Shown here: positions 34,039 through 43,278 of the stretch, piece by piece | How the letters are laid out: every line of letters starts with the position of its first letter | Numbering within the stretch: position 1 is the first letter of the stretch | Source of the DNA: Sphingomonas sp. UBA978 | GTDB lineage: Bacteria > Pseudomonadota > Alphaproteobacteria > Sphingomonadales > Sphingomonadaceae | Assembly: GCF_002292295.1 (NCBI RefSeq) | Contig: NZ_DBBS01000010.1 | Location: 1-64,000, forward strand | Direction: 5' to 3' | Length of the DNA: 64,000 bases | Translations under genes and position numbers: made by a program | The notes under the pieces: model-generated | Told to the model about the DNA's origin: nothing | What the model saw: the letters and a program-made list of their open reading frames with translations, nothing else | The model's database searches: none

Positions 34039-34965
34039 TCAGCGATGCGCGGCGCGCGCCAGCCGGTCGTTGATCGCCTCGCCCAGCCCGTCCTGAGGGA
34101 CGGGCGCCACCGCGATGCCGTGGCGCTCGCTCGCATCCGCGCGGTGCAGCGCATCGAACAATCGTGCCGCCGCCTCGCGCAGATCGCCGCCGGCCGACAG
34201 CGTGTCGTCGCCGGCGACCGCGCCGAAGCCGATCAGCCATTCGTCCGGTGCCGCCGCCGTTGCATCGAGCCGCAACGGCTTGCGCGGCGCATAATGCGTC
34301 GCGAGCTGCCCCGGCGCGGTGATCGCCGCATCGGCCTGTCGCGGCACGACCGGGAAGGGCAGGTCCGCCGCCACGATCGGCCCCGGCCGCAGGATCGTGC
34401 GGCCGGCAATGATCGTCGATTCCAGCCCCGCCTCGGTCGCGCCGTCGTCGAGGATCAGCGGCACGCGGTTGCCCAGGCTCAGCGCGACATGCGCGGCGCG
34501 GGTCGGGCTGATGCCGTTGCTCGCATTCGCCGACGGCGCCGCCAGCGGCCGCCCGCAGGCCGCCAGCAGCGCCTGCATCGCGCGATGCCGCGGCACCCGG
34601 ATCGCGATCGTCGCCAGCCCCGCCGTCACCAGCGACGCGATCGGCGCCTCCGGCCGCAGCGGCACAACCAACGTCAATGGTCCCGGCCAGAACCCCCCCG
34701 CCAGCCCCCGCGCATCGTCGTCGAACACCGCCAGCGCCTCTGCCGCCGCCAGATCGGGCACGTGCACAATAAGCGGGTTGAAGCTCGGCCTGCCCTTGGC
34801 GGCATAGATGCCCGCGACCGCCGCCGCATTGCCGGCATCGGCGGCGAGGCCATAGACCGTCTCGGTCGGCACCGCGACGCATTCGCCGCGGGTGATTCGC
34901 GCCGCCGCTTCGGTGATTGCGGCCATGCCGTAACGTAAGATGCGCAGGTTTGGATCGGCCATCAT
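34039..34965 (-). CDS. tsaC: L-threonylcarbamoyladenylate synthase (Sua5 type)
   Basis: A 308-residue enzyme that makes threonylcarbamoyl-AMP from threonine, bicarbonate and ATP for the t6A37 modification of ANN-decoding tRNAs. The YrdC domain covers about 12-200 with TETVYGLAADA, KGRPSFNPLIVHV (the KxR...SxN substrate motif) and PSANASNGISPT. A C-terminal Sua5 domain covers about 225-305, making this the long form. Divergent from the acyl-CoA dehydrogenase gene (33 bp). Confidence 0.93.
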   Translation of the reverse strand: MMADPNLRILRYGMAAITEAAARITRGECVAVPTETVYGLAADAGNAAAVAGIYAAKGRPSFNPLIVHVPDLAAAEALAVFDDDARGLAGGFWPGPLTLVVPLRPEAPIASLVTAGLATIAIRVPRHRAMQALLAACGRPLAAPSANASNGISPTRAAHVALSLGNRVPLILDDGATEAGLESTIIAGRTILRPGPIVAADLPFPVVPRQADAAITAPGQLATHYAPRKPLRLDATAAAPDEWLIGFGAVAGDDTLSAGGDLREAAARLFDALHRADASERHGIAVAPVPQDGLGEAINDRLARAAHR

Positions 34966-34998
34966 CAGGGGCTATATCGCGGGCAACAGCAGGAGAGA

Positions 34999-36717
34999 AT
35001 GATGCCCTTCACCGCCGCCGTGGCCGACCAGCGTTTCGTGCTCGATCACATCGTCCGGATCGACGAACTCGCCGCGACGGATCGATTCGCCGCGGCCAGT
35101 CCCGACGTGGTCGATGCGGTGCTGGAGGGGGTCGGCCAGTTCGCCGGCGGCGAATGGGCGCCGCTCAACCGCGAGGGCGACACGGTCGGCGCGAAATGGT
35201 CGCCCGACGGCGTCCATATGCCGGCGAGCTTCATCAAGGCGTACAAGGATTACGTCGAGGGCGGCTGGGGAACGATCGGCGTACCGGAGGATTTCGGCGG
35301 GCAGGGGCTGCCGTTCGCGATCCAGACCGCGGTGCTCGATACGCTGGGCAGCGCCAACATGGGCTTCGCGCTGTGCCCGACGCTCACCGTCGGCGCCATC
35401 GAGGCGCTGATCCACCACGGCAGCGCCGAACAGCAGGCGCTCTACCTGCCGCATCTCGCGACCGGCGCCTGGACCGGGACGATGAACCTCACCGAACCGC
35501 AGGCGGGCAGCGACGTCGGCGCGCTGCGTGCCACCGCAAAGCCGCTGGGCGACGGCAGATGGTCGATCAAGGGGACGAAGATCTACATCTCGTTCGGCGA
35601 CCACGACATGGCGGACAATATCGTTCACCTCGTCCTCGCGCGCACCCCCGACGCGCCCGCTGGTACGCGCGGGATCAGCCTGTTCCTCGTGCCCAAGTTC
35701 CGACTCAACGACGACGGGACGCCGGGCGATTTCAACGACGTCCGCGTCGTGTCGATCGAGCACAAGATGGGCCTCCACGCCTCGCCGACCTGCGTGCTGA
35801 GCTTCGGCGATCACGACGATTGCGTCGGCGAGCTGATCGGCGCGGAGCATGGCGGCATGCGCGCGATGTTCACGATGATGAACAACGCCCGGCTCAACGT
35901 CGGCCTGCAGGGCGTGCAGATCGCCGAGGGCGCGACGCAGAAGGCGGTCGGCTATGCTCTGGAACGCGTCCAGTCGGCGCGCGCCGGTTCGCCGGACAAG
36001 GCGCCGGTGCGTATCGTCGACCATCCCGACGTTCGTCGTATGCTGTTGCGGATGAAGGCGCAGACGCAGGCGGCACGCGCCCTGGTCTATTATGCCGCGG
36101 GGCAGGTCGATCGCGCCGGCCTCGGCGACGACGCCGCCAGGAACCGGCTGGAGGTGGTGACGCCGCTCGCCAAGGCGCATGGCACCGACATCGGCAACGA
36201 GGTCGCTAGCCTCGGCGTGCAGGTGCATGGCGGGATGGGCTACGTCGAGGAAACGGGCGCGGCGCAATATTTCCGCGATGCGCGGATCACCCCGATCTAC
36301 GAGGGCACCAACGGCATCCAGGCCGCCGACCTCGTCGGGCGCAAGCTCGGCCTCGACAACGGTGGCGCCTTTGTTGCGCTGGTCGCGGACATGCGCGCCG
36401 AGGCGGAGCATCCCGAGCTCGTCGCGCTGATCGACGCCGTCGACGCCATCGCCCACCGCCTCGCCACCGCGGATGCCGACGACCGGCTCGCCGCCAGCTA
36501 TCCGTTCCTGACGATGACAGCGGTCGCGGTGTGCGGCTGGCTGATGGAGCGCGAGGGGCGGCACGCGCAGGGCGACGAGGAATTCGCGGTGGTCAAGCGG
36601 TCCGCGGTCCGCTTCTACCTCGATCAGATCGTGCCGGAAGCGCTCGGCCTGAAGGCGGCGGCGACCGCCAGCGCCGAGGTGCTCTACGCGATCCCTGCGG
36701 AAGCCTTCGCCGCCTGA
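34999..36717 (+). CDS. Acyl-CoA dehydrogenase with C-terminal extension
   Basis: A 572-residue long-form acyl-CoA dehydrogenase, the branch that includes DmdC (3-methylmercaptopropionyl-CoA dehydrogenase). FAD/substrate motifs are MNLTEPQAGSDVGAL and GVQVHGGMGYVEETGAAQYF; the catalytic base is E435 in PIYEGTNGIQA. Residues about 455-572 form the acetyl-CoA dehydrogenase-like C-terminal domain. AGGAGAG sits upstream of two ATGs; the second (35002) has better spacing. Fatty-acid or DMSP-type substrate cannot be decided. Confidence 0.9.
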   Translation: MMPFTAAVADQRFVLDHIVRIDELAATDRFAAASPDVVDAVLEGVGQFAGGEWAPLNREGDTVGAKWSPDGVHMPASFIKAYKDYVEGGWGTIGVPEDFGGQGLPFAIQTAVLDTLGSANMGFALCPTLTVGAIEALIHHGSAEQQALYLPHLATGAWTGTMNLTEPQAGSDVGALRATAKPLGDGRWSIKGTKIYISFGDHDMADNIVHLVLARTPDAPAGTRGISLFLVPKFRLNDDGTPGDFNDVRVVSIEHKMGLHASPTCVLSFGDHDDCVGELIGAEHGGMRAMFTMMNNARLNVGLQGVQIAEGATQKAVGYALERVQSARAGSPDKAPVRIVDHPDVRRMLLRMKAQTQAARALVYYAAGQVDRAGLGDDAARNRLEVVTPLAKAHGTDIGNEVASLGVQVHGGMGYVEETGAAQYFRDARITPIYEGTNGIQAADLVGRKLGLDNGGAFVALVADMRAEAEHPELVALIDAVDAIAHRLATADADDRLAASYPFLTMTAVAVCGWLMEREGRHAQGDEEFAVVKRSAVRFYLDQIVPEALGLKAAATASAEVLYAIPAEAFAA

Positions 36718-36724
36718 CCTGCCG

Positions 36725-36755
36725 AAAGCCCCTTCCCTGAAAGGAGGGGGCTTTT
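36725..36755 (+). terminator. Rho-independent terminator after the acyl-CoA dehydrogenase gene
   Basis: AAAGCCCC and GGGGCTTT flank a CCTT/AGG-rich loop region and are followed by a short T-run, 8 bp after the stop codon. The stem plus T-run is the clearest such signal in this part of the window. Confidence 0.75.
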
Positions 36756-36797
36756 AGGCGCTTGCATTCCGCGTCCCGTCGCGGGCAACACCGCGCG

Positions 36798-37616
36798 ATG
36801 TTCGATCTCGACGCCTATCTCGCCCGCATCAACCTGCCCGCCCGCGTCACCCCCGATGCGGAGGGGCTCGGCCGGCTGCAGCGCGAACATCGCCTGGCGA
36901 TCCCGTTCGAGAATCTCGACGTGCGGCTCGGCCGCGGCATCGCGATCGATTCGGCCAGCGTCTTCGCCAAGCTCGTCACCGCCAAGCGCGGCGGCTATTG
37001 TTTCGAACACAACCGCTTGTTCATGGACGCGCTGGCTGCGCTCGGCTTTCGGGTCCGCCCCCTGCTGGCCCGCGTCTGGCTGGGCGTGGCGGACACGCCG
37101 CCGCTGACCCACACGCTCAGCCTGGTGACGATCGGGGATCGCGACTGGATCGCCGACGCCGGCTTCGGCGGCAGCTATGCCCCGGTGATGGCGCTCGCCG
37201 ACGGCTGGGAAGCCGAGGCGCCGGACGGCGCGTGGTTCCGCCTCGATCGCGATCCGCGGCACGGCTGGATGCTCCACCGCAAGGGCGACGCCGGCTCCAC
37301 CGACGGGCGCGGCACCGGGCCGGGCTGGCAGCCGCAATACAGCTTTCACGAGACCGAGGTGTTCGATGGCGACCTCGCGCTGTCCAATCATTGGACGTCG
37401 ACCGCGCCCGCCAGCCGCTTCACGCAGGTGACGATCGCCAGCATCGTCCTGCCGCACGGCCTCGCCGGCCTTACCGATCGCCGCTATCACCGCCGCGCCG
37501 GCGACAACCGGTCCGAAGCGGAGATCACCGATCCGCGCGTCTATCGCATGCGCATGTCGCTGATGTTCGGCATCGACCTGACCCCCGAGGAGGTCGTGCA
37601 ACTCGGGCTGTTCTGA
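36798..37616 (+). CDS. nat: Arylamine N-acetyltransferase (NAT)
   Basis: A 272-residue NAT that moves acetyl from acetyl-CoA to arylamines or hydrazines. The Cys-His-Asp triad is complete: C68 (RGGYCFE), H105 (LTHTLSLV) and D120 (IADAGFGG). The N-terminal MFDLDAYLARIN and PFENLDV are typical. ATG 36798 starts this block; the frame is open upstream to 36762. Cytoplasmic. Confidence 0.93.
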   Translation: MFDLDAYLARINLPARVTPDAEGLGRLQREHRLAIPFENLDVRLGRGIAIDSASVFAKLVTAKRGGYCFEHNRLFMDALAALGFRVRPLLARVWLGVADTPPLTHTLSLVTIGDRDWIADAGFGGSYAPVMALADGWEAEAPDGAWFRLDRDPRHGWMLHRKGDAGSTDGRGTGPGWQPQYSFHETEVFDGDLALSNHWTSTAPASRFTQVTIASIVLPHGLAGLTDRRYHRRAGDNRSEAEITDPRVYRMRMSLMFGIDLTPEEVVQLGLF

Positions 37617-37657
37617 CGGGGCGTGCGCGCGAGCATCAGTCGCTCGCGCCGCCGCGA

Positions 37658-38014
37658 TCAGGCCCGCTCGCGCTCCAGCAGGTCGGCAGCGTTCAGGCCG
37701 AGCAGGTCGATGTAGCCGAGAATGCGCGGCCATTGGTTGTCGACGAAGTTCGCCCGCTCCGCCGCGCGCAGCTTGTCCGACGCGCCGGGCAGCACGAACA
37801 TGCCGACGCCGCGCCGCACCTCGACGTAGCCGTCATCCTGAAAGCTCTGATAGGCTTTTGCCACGGTCAGCGGGTTGGCGCCATGTTCGGCGGCGAAGGC
37901 GCGCACCGAGGGCAATTGGTCGCCCGCCCGGTAATCGCCGCGCAGGATGCCCGCCGCGATGGTCCCCCGCAGCCGGATATAGACCGGGCTATCCTCGTTG
38001 CTGAGCGCTGTCAT
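37658..38014 (-). CDS. GntR family transcriptional regulator (YtrA-like)
   Basis: A 118-residue GntR protein: a winged helix at about 8-75 (VYIRLRGTIAAGILRGDYRA, LPSVRAFAAEHGANPLTVAK) and a short helical tail, as in the YtrA subfamily. The wing carries VEVRRGVGMFVL. No large effector domain. It is 51 bp upstream of nothing on its strand and lies convergent with nat, after the nitroreductase gene in the same direction, so it may belong with that gene. Confidence 0.9.
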   Translation of the reverse strand: MTALSNEDSPVYIRLRGTIAAGILRGDYRAGDQLPSVRAFAAEHGANPLTVAKAYQSFQDDGYVEVRRGVGMFVLPGASDKLRAAERANFVDNQWPRILGYIDLLGLNAADLLERERA

Positions 38015-38065
38015 GCTGGTTTAATACAGCAATGGACGAAAAGGTCCACTCCCAACCGGCCGGCA

Positions 38066-38656
38066 CTATCCCGCTTTAGGCCAGTGCGAGACGATCCGTG
38101 CCATGTCCGGGCGGGGCCGTTCGTCCAGCGGTCGGCCCGGCGTGCCGATAAAGACGAAACCCGCAATCGTTTCATGCGCATCGCCCAGTGCATCACGCAC
38201 CGCGGGCGACACGCTCGGCCAGCCGGTCAGCCAGCCGCCGGCGAACCCCATCGCATGGGCGGCATGCAGCAGGTTCATGGTCGCTGCGCCCGCCGACAGT
38301 TCCTGCTCCCACAAAGGGATATGGCTCGTCCGGCTCGGCGACGACAGCACGACGACCAGCGCCGGCGCCTGGCGTGCGAACTGGTCGAGCGAGTCGAGCT
38401 CCGCCCGCGCCGCCTGCGGCCGTTCGGCGCGATAGGCCTGGACGATCAGCTGCGACAGCGCGTCGCGATCGTCGATCACGACGAAGCGCCATGGCGCCAG
38501 CTTGCCGTGATCGGGGGTGCGCGCAGCGATGCCAATCATCTGGTCGAGCTGCGCCGCATCCGGCCCCGGCCCGACCAGATCGCGCGGCTTGCCCGAGCGG
38601 CGGGTGGCGAGCAGCGTCAGCGGCGTGGCGGTGTCGTTGAAGATCGTTTCGGTCAT
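38066..38656 (-). CDS. Nitroreductase family protein (YdjA-like)
   Basis: A 196-residue FMN-dependent nitroreductase of the small YdjA type. The FMN phosphate-binding start is LLATRRSGKPRDLVGPGPDA, followed by AARTPDHGKLAPWRFVVI, then SAGAATMNLLHAAHAMGFAG and GFVFIGTP. Probably a homodimer reducing nitroaromatics or quinones with NAD(P)H. ATG 38656 begins the conserved block. Divergent from the POT transporter gene (115 bp). Confidence 0.9.
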   Translation of the reverse strand: MTETIFNDTATPLTLLATRRSGKPRDLVGPGPDAAQLDQMIGIAARTPDHGKLAPWRFVVIDDRDALSQLIVQAYRAERPQAARAELDSLDQFARQAPALVVVLSSPSRTSHIPLWEQELSAGAATMNLLHAAHAMGFAGGWLTGWPSVSPAVRDALGDAHETIAGFVFIGTPGRPLDERPRPDMARIVSHWPKAG

Positions 38657-38771
38657 CCGCGACACATAGGCACCGCCCGCGATGTTTACAGCAGGTGTCC
38701 AGCCGTTACGTTGCCCGCCATTCGCCGGTCCGCCCGGACGGCGCCGGATATCGTTGGAGTCACAAGAGCCT

Positions 38772-40373
38772 ATGGCAATCGCATCGGCGAGCGGGGGCGG
38801 CGTACCTGCCCATGCCCGCACCTTTCTCGGACACCCGCTCGGGCTGTTCACCTTGTTCTTCGCGGAGATGTGGGAACGGTTTTCCTATTACGGGATGCGC
38901 GCCATCCTGGTCTTCTACCTGACCAAGCATTTCCTGTTCGGCGAACAACCCGCCTACGCCATCTACGGTGCCTATACCGCGCTCATCTACGTCACGCCGA
39001 TCATCGGCGGCTATATCGCCGACCGCTATCTCGGGCCACGCAAGGCGGTGCTCGCCGGCGGCGTGTTCATCACCGTCGGCCATCTGCTGATCGCCGCGGT
39101 CGAGGCGCCGGCCGGCGTGCAGGGCAGCGCGCTCAACGGCTTCTACCTCGCGCTCGCCTTCATCATCGTCGGCACCGGCTTCCTGAAGGCCAATATCTCG
39201 GTGCTGGTCGGCAAGCTCTATCCGCGCGACGACACCCGGCGCGACGGCGCCTTCTCGATCTTCTACATGGGGATCAACACCGGCGCCTTCATCGGCCCGC
39301 TGCTGATCGGCTATCTCGGCGAGCGGATGGGCTGGTCCTACGGCTTCGGCGCGGCGGGGGTCGGCATGGCGCTGGGGCTGGTCGTGTTCGTTCTGTTCCG
39401 GCGCGAGCTGTACGACGTCGGCGAACCGCCGGTCGCTGGCGCGCTGCAGAGGCGCACGCCGATCGGCCTGTCGATCGAATGGGCGATCTATGCCGGCGCG
39501 CTCGTCGCGGTCGGCGTGGCATGGTGGCTGGTACGCAACCAGGGTGCGGTCGGGATCGTCCTGATCGCCGGATCGCTGCTTACCGTCGGCTATATCCTGC
39601 TCACCTCGTTCCGGGTGCTGCCGCGGGTCGAGCGCCACCGCATCTTCGCCGCGCTGTTCCTCGTCGCCCTGTCGCCGCTGTTCTGGGCGCTGTTCGAACA
39701 GGCCGGGTCGTCGCTCAACACCTACACCGACCAGTCGGTCAATCGCACGGTACTGGGCTGGGAGATGCCGGCCTCCTGGTTCCAGTCGGTCAACGCCTTC
39801 TTCATCATCACGCTCGCGCCGCTGTTCGGGCTGCTCTGGACCGCGATGGGCAAGCGCGGCATCGAACCCTCGGCGCCGTTCAAGTTCGGCATCGGCCTGG
39901 TGCTGGTCGGCGCGGGCTTCTTCGCGGTGATCCTCGGCGCGCCCGCCGAAGGGCTGACGCCGGCGATCTTCGTCATCCTGCTGTACATGCTGCATTCGAT
40001 GGGCGAGCTCTGCTTCTCGCCGATCGGCCTGTCGTCGATGACGCGGCTGTCGGTGGCGAGCATGACCGGGCTGATGATGGGCACCTGGTTCCTCGCCACC
40101 GCAGCGGGCAACTTCCTCGCCGGCCTGATCGCGCAGGCGACCGGCGGCGAGGGCGCCGGCCCGGCGCAGGTTCTCGCCGTCTATGGCCGCATCGGTTGGT
40201 TCTCGATGGGCATCGGCATCGTCGTGCTGGTGCTCGCGCCGTTCGTGACCCGGCTGATGCACCTCGACACGATCGGCGACGCGCCCGACCATGCGCTGGC
40301 GGGCGAGGCGGCGATCGGCGAACCCGCGGCGGCGGGCGTCGATACGCGGGGCGAACAGCGCCCGCGGCCTTGA
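38772..40373 (+). CDS. Proton-dependent oligopeptide transporter (POT/PTR)
   Basis: A 533-residue MFS transporter importing di- and tripeptides with protons. The POT signature EMWERFSYYGMR is at about residues 35-46 (ExxERFxYY), and the second signature region GTGFLKANISVLVGKLY follows. About fourteen hydrophobic segments. ATG 38772 precedes the short Gly-rich lead-in to helix 1. Fits the local wealth of peptidases. Confidence 0.92.
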   Translation: MAIASASGGGVPAHARTFLGHPLGLFTLFFAEMWERFSYYGMRAILVFYLTKHFLFGEQPAYAIYGAYTALIYVTPIIGGYIADRYLGPRKAVLAGGVFITVGHLLIAAVEAPAGVQGSALNGFYLALAFIIVGTGFLKANISVLVGKLYPRDDTRRDGAFSIFYMGINTGAFIGPLLIGYLGERMGWSYGFGAAGVGMALGLVVFVLFRRELYDVGEPPVAGALQRRTPIGLSIEWAIYAGALVAVGVAWWLVRNQGAVGIVLIAGSLLTVGYILLTSFRVLPRVERHRIFAALFLVALSPLFWALFEQAGSSLNTYTDQSVNRTVLGWEMPASWFQSVNAFFIITLAPLFGLLWTAMGKRGIEPSAPFKFGIGLVLVGAGFFAVILGAPAEGLTPAIFVILLYMLHSMGELCFSPIGLSSMTRLSVASMTGLMMGTWFLATAAGNFLAGLIAQATGGEGAGPAQVLAVYGRIGWFSMGIGIVVLVLAPFVTRLMHLDTIGDAPDHALAGEAAIGEPAAAGVDTRGEQRPRP

Positions 40374-40381
40374 CGGCATGG

Positions 40382-40413
40382 CCCTCACCCTGCCGGCGCC
40401 GGCAGGGTGAGGG
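40382..40413. repeat. Perfect 32-bp palindrome between convergent genes
   Basis: CCCTCACCCTGCCGGC and GCCGGCAGGGTGAGGG are exact reverse complements with no spacer, in the 52-bp gap between the convergent POT and symporter genes. It could act as a bidirectional terminator or be a REP copy; the half-motif also appears near 59.54 kb. Confidence 0.75.
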
Positions 40414-40425
40414 GGAGCGCAAGGA

Positions 40426-41655
40426 TTACGAGGCGTCCGTCCGCCGCCCCACCACGCTGGTCACCGCAACGTCCATCGTGACGTTGCCGACGGTGCGGAA
40501 CAGGTCCGGCACCGTTTCCACCGCGACCAGCAGGCCCAGCGCCTCGATCGGCACACCCATCGCAAAGGCGACCGGCGCGACGCTGGCGAAGAAGCTGATC
40601 GTGCCGGGCAGCGAGACCGACCCCATGGTGGTGATCGCCGCGGTCGCGACGCCGGCGGCGAGCTGCCCCGGTCCGATCGGCACCCCCAGCCAGTGTGCGA
40701 CGTACAGCGCCACCGCCAGGTTCATCGCCGGGCTGGTCGCGCGAAAGATGGCCACCGCCACCGGCAGCACGATCCCCGCGGTCGCCGGCGCGACGCCGAT
40801 CTCCGCCGATCCCTTGAGCATCGCCGGCAGGGAGGCGAGCGAGCTTTGCGTGCTGATCGCCACCGCCTGCGCCGGCGCCACCGCTCTGGCGAAGGCGCGG
40901 AACGGCACGCCGCCGCCGAACCGTGCCACCGGATAGCCCGCCAGCAGCACGACGAAGCCGATCGCCGACACCAGCACGATGTAATGGACCAGCGCGCCGA
41001 ACGCCGCCGCCCCGGTCCGCGCGCCGACGCCATAGGCCAGGGCGAAGATGCCGATCGGCGCCAGCTTCAGCACCCAGCCGATGATGACCAGCATCGCATC
41101 GGTGATGCTGCGGAACAGGTCGGTCAGCCGCCGTCGCGATTCGTCCTCCAGCCGGGTGATCGCGAAGGCGAAGGCGAGCGTGAACACCGTCAGCGGCAGG
41201 AACGCGTCGCCCGCCGCCGCGCCGACGACGTTGGTCGGCACGATCGTGTTGAAGAAATCCGCGAGCGTCGGCACCTTGCCGAGCGGCGCCGCGCCGGTCA
41301 GCGCGGCCCGCAGCGCCGCCGACCACGCCTCGGGCAGCGGCCACAGATCGAGCAGCAGCGGCATCACCGCCGCCGACATCAGCGTCGTGCACCACAGCAC
41401 CACGACGAACAGCGCCACCGCGCGCCCCGCGATCCGTCCCGCTTTCGCCGCCTCCGCGGTCGCGGCGATGCCGGTCACCAGCAGGCCGACGATCAGCGGC
41501 ACGATCACCATCTGCAAGCCGTGCAGCCACGCCTCGCCGATCGGCTGGGTGACGCTGGTCGCGCGCAGCGCCCAGTCCCTGTCGAGCGCCACCGCGGCGA
41601 TGCCGAGCGCGATGCCGACGACCAGCGCCAGAAGGATACGGGTGGCTTGCGACAT
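40426..41655 (-). CDS. Dicarboxylate/amino acid:cation symporter (DAACS)
   Basis: A 409-residue SLC1-type carrier, distinct in sequence from the one at 11233-12504. Features: IVPLIVGLLVTGIAA, the serine-rich re-entrant loop AISTQSSLASLPAMLKG, then TSPAMNLAVALYVAHWLG, SLPGTISFFASVAP and the C-terminal VPDLFRTVGNVTMDVAV. The Asp of the usual D-x-x-R-T pattern is retained (DLFRTVGNVT). Likely imports C4-dicarboxylates or neutral/acidic amino acids. Divergent from glmM (57 bp). Confidence 0.9.
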   Translation of the reverse strand: MSQATRILLALVVGIALGIAAVALDRDWALRATSVTQPIGEAWLHGLQMVIVPLIVGLLVTGIAATAEAAKAGRIAGRAVALFVVVLWCTTLMSAAVMPLLLDLWPLPEAWSAALRAALTGAAPLGKVPTLADFFNTIVPTNVVGAAAGDAFLPLTVFTLAFAFAITRLEDESRRRLTDLFRSITDAMLVIIGWVLKLAPIGIFALAYGVGARTGAAAFGALVHYIVLVSAIGFVVLLAGYPVARFGGGVPFRAFARAVAPAQAVAISTQSSLASLPAMLKGSAEIGVAPATAGIVLPVAVAIFRATSPAMNLAVALYVAHWLGVPIGPGQLAAGVATAAITTMGSVSLPGTISFFASVAPVAFAMGVPIEALGLLVAVETVPDLFRTVGNVTMDVAVTSVVGRRTDAS

Positions 41656-41712
41656 CGGTTTCCTTGGCGCAACGGAGGGATACGGACGGCATAGCGGAAC
41701 GGATCGCACGCG

Positions 41713-43053
41713 ATGGCAAGGAAATATTTCGGTACGGACGGCATCAGGGGCGCGACCAACGCCGGCGCGATGACCGCCGGCATGGCGATGAAGGTCGGCA
41801 TGGCGGCGGGCGCCTATTTCCAGCGCGGCGACCACAAGCATCGCGTGCTGATCGGCAAGGACACGCGCCTGTCGGGCTATATGCTTGAATCGGCGCTGGT
41901 CGCGGGCTTTACCAGCGTCGGCATGGACGTCATCATGGTCGGGCCGCTCCCCACCCCGGCGGTGGCGATGCTGACCCAGTCGATGCGCGCCGACATCGGC
42001 GTGATGATCTCCGCCAGCCACAATCCCTTCGCGGATAATGGCATCAAGCTTTTCGGGCCCGACGGCTACAAGCTCTCCGACGAGGCGGAGCTGACGATCG
42101 AGCAGTTGATCGACAGCGACGTGCCGCTCGCCCCCTCGGCGGAAATCGGCCGCGCTCGCCGGATCGAGGATGCGCAGGGGCGCTACATCCACTTCGCCAA
42201 GGCGACCTTCCCCGAAAACCTGCGGCTCGACGGGCTGCGCGTGGTGATCGATTGCGCCAACGGCGCCGCCTACAAGGTCGCGCCGATGGCGCTGTGGGAA
42301 CTGGGCGCCGACGTGGTCGCGATCGGCGTCACCCCCAACGGCACCAACATCAACCGCGACGTCGGTTCGACCGCGCCGCAGACCCTGTCCGAAACCGTCG
42401 TCGCCGCGGGCGCGGATATCGGCATCGCGCTGGACGGCGATGCCGACCGGCTCATCATCGTCGACGAACAGGGCCGGATCGTCGACGGCGACCAGCTGAT
42501 GGCGACGATCGCCGCCAGCTGGGCGCGCGCCGGCCGGCTGGCGGGCGGCGGGCTGGTCGCGACGGTGATGTCGAACCTCGGCCTCGAACGGCATCTGTCG
42601 GCGCAGGGGCTGGGCCTCGTCCGCACCGCGGTGGGCGACCGCTACGTGCTCGAGAAGATGCGCACCTCCGGCTATAACGTCGGCGGCGAACAGTCCGGCC
42701 ACATCATCCTGACCGATTACGGCACCACCGGCGACGGGCTGGTCGCGGCGTTGCAGGTGCTTGCCGAACTCAAGCGGTCGGGCGCGCCGGCGAGCGAGGT
42801 GCTCCACCGGTTCGAACCACTGCCGCAATTGCTCAAGAACGTCCGCTTCGCCGGCGGCAAGCCGCTCGAACATGACTCTGTCAAATCGGTGATCGCCGCG
42901 GCGGAGGCGGAACTGGCCGGCACCGGCCGCCTCGTCATCCGCCCGTCCGGCACCGAACCGGTGATCCGCGTGATGGCGGAGGGCGACGACGCCCGCCAGG
43001 TCGAAACCCTCGTCGATCGCATCTGCGACGCCGTCCGTCAGGCCGCCGCCTGA
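41713..43053 (+). CDS. glmM: Phosphoglucosamine mutase
   Basis: A 446-residue alpha-D-phosphohexomutase converting glucosamine-6-phosphate to glucosamine-1-phosphate for UDP-GlcNAc. The phospho-serine is S102 in SASHNPFADNG, the Mg2+ loop DGDADR has D241, D243 and D245, and the phosphate-binding loop RPSGTEPVIRVM is near the C-terminus. Full length for the family. It overlaps the downstream DUF1272 gene (TGATG). Confidence 0.96.
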   Translation: MARKYFGTDGIRGATNAGAMTAGMAMKVGMAAGAYFQRGDHKHRVLIGKDTRLSGYMLESALVAGFTSVGMDVIMVGPLPTPAVAMLTQSMRADIGVMISASHNPFADNGIKLFGPDGYKLSDEAELTIEQLIDSDVPLAPSAEIGRARRIEDAQGRYIHFAKATFPENLRLDGLRVVIDCANGAAYKVAPMALWELGADVVAIGVTPNGTNINRDVGSTAPQTLSETVVAAGADIGIALDGDADRLIIVDEQGRIVDGDQLMATIAASWARAGRLAGGGLVATVMSNLGLERHLSAQGLGLVRTAVGDRYVLEKMRTSGYNVGGEQSGHIILTDYGTTGDGLVAALQVLAELKRSGAPASEVLHRFEPLPQLLKNVRFAGGKPLEHDSVKSVIAAAEAELAGTGRLVIRPSGTEPVIRVMAEGDDARQVETLVDRICDAVRQAAA

Positions 43054-43277
43054 TGCTGGCGATGCGCCCCGATTGCGAACGCTGCGGTGCCGACCTGCCG
43101 GCCGATGCGCCCGGCGCGTTCATCTGCTCGTTCGAGTGCACCTTCTGCGCCGAATGCGCCGAGGCGCTCGACGAACATTGCCCCAATTGCGCGGGCGAAC
43201 TGATGGATCGCCCGACCCGGGTCGGCAAGGCGCTGCAGGGCAACCCCGCATCGACCGAGCGCCGGTTCCAGAGCTGA
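43053..43277 (+). CDS. DUF1272 small zinc-ribbon-like protein
   Basis: A 74-residue DUF1272 protein. Cysteines in CERCGADLP, CSFECTFCAECAE and HCPNCAGEL form CxxC pairs suited to zinc. The ATG overlaps the glmM stop (TGATG), so it is probably translated by coupling. Function unknown. Confidence 0.88.
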   Translation: MLAMRPDCERCGADLPADAPGAFICSFECTFCAECAEALDEHCPNCAGELMDRPTRVGKALQGNPASTERRFQS

Positions 43278-43278
43278 C

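Noticed and set aside
36998..40936. A 1312-codon plus-strand open frame across nat, gntR, nitroreductase and POT genes
   Set aside because: Arg/Ala/Gly-rich shadow of well-supported genes in other frames; a common artefact of high GC.
40426..42873. N-terminal extension of the symporter frame antisense to glmM
   Set aside because: Homologous sequence begins at ATG 41655; the extension is antisense of GlmM.
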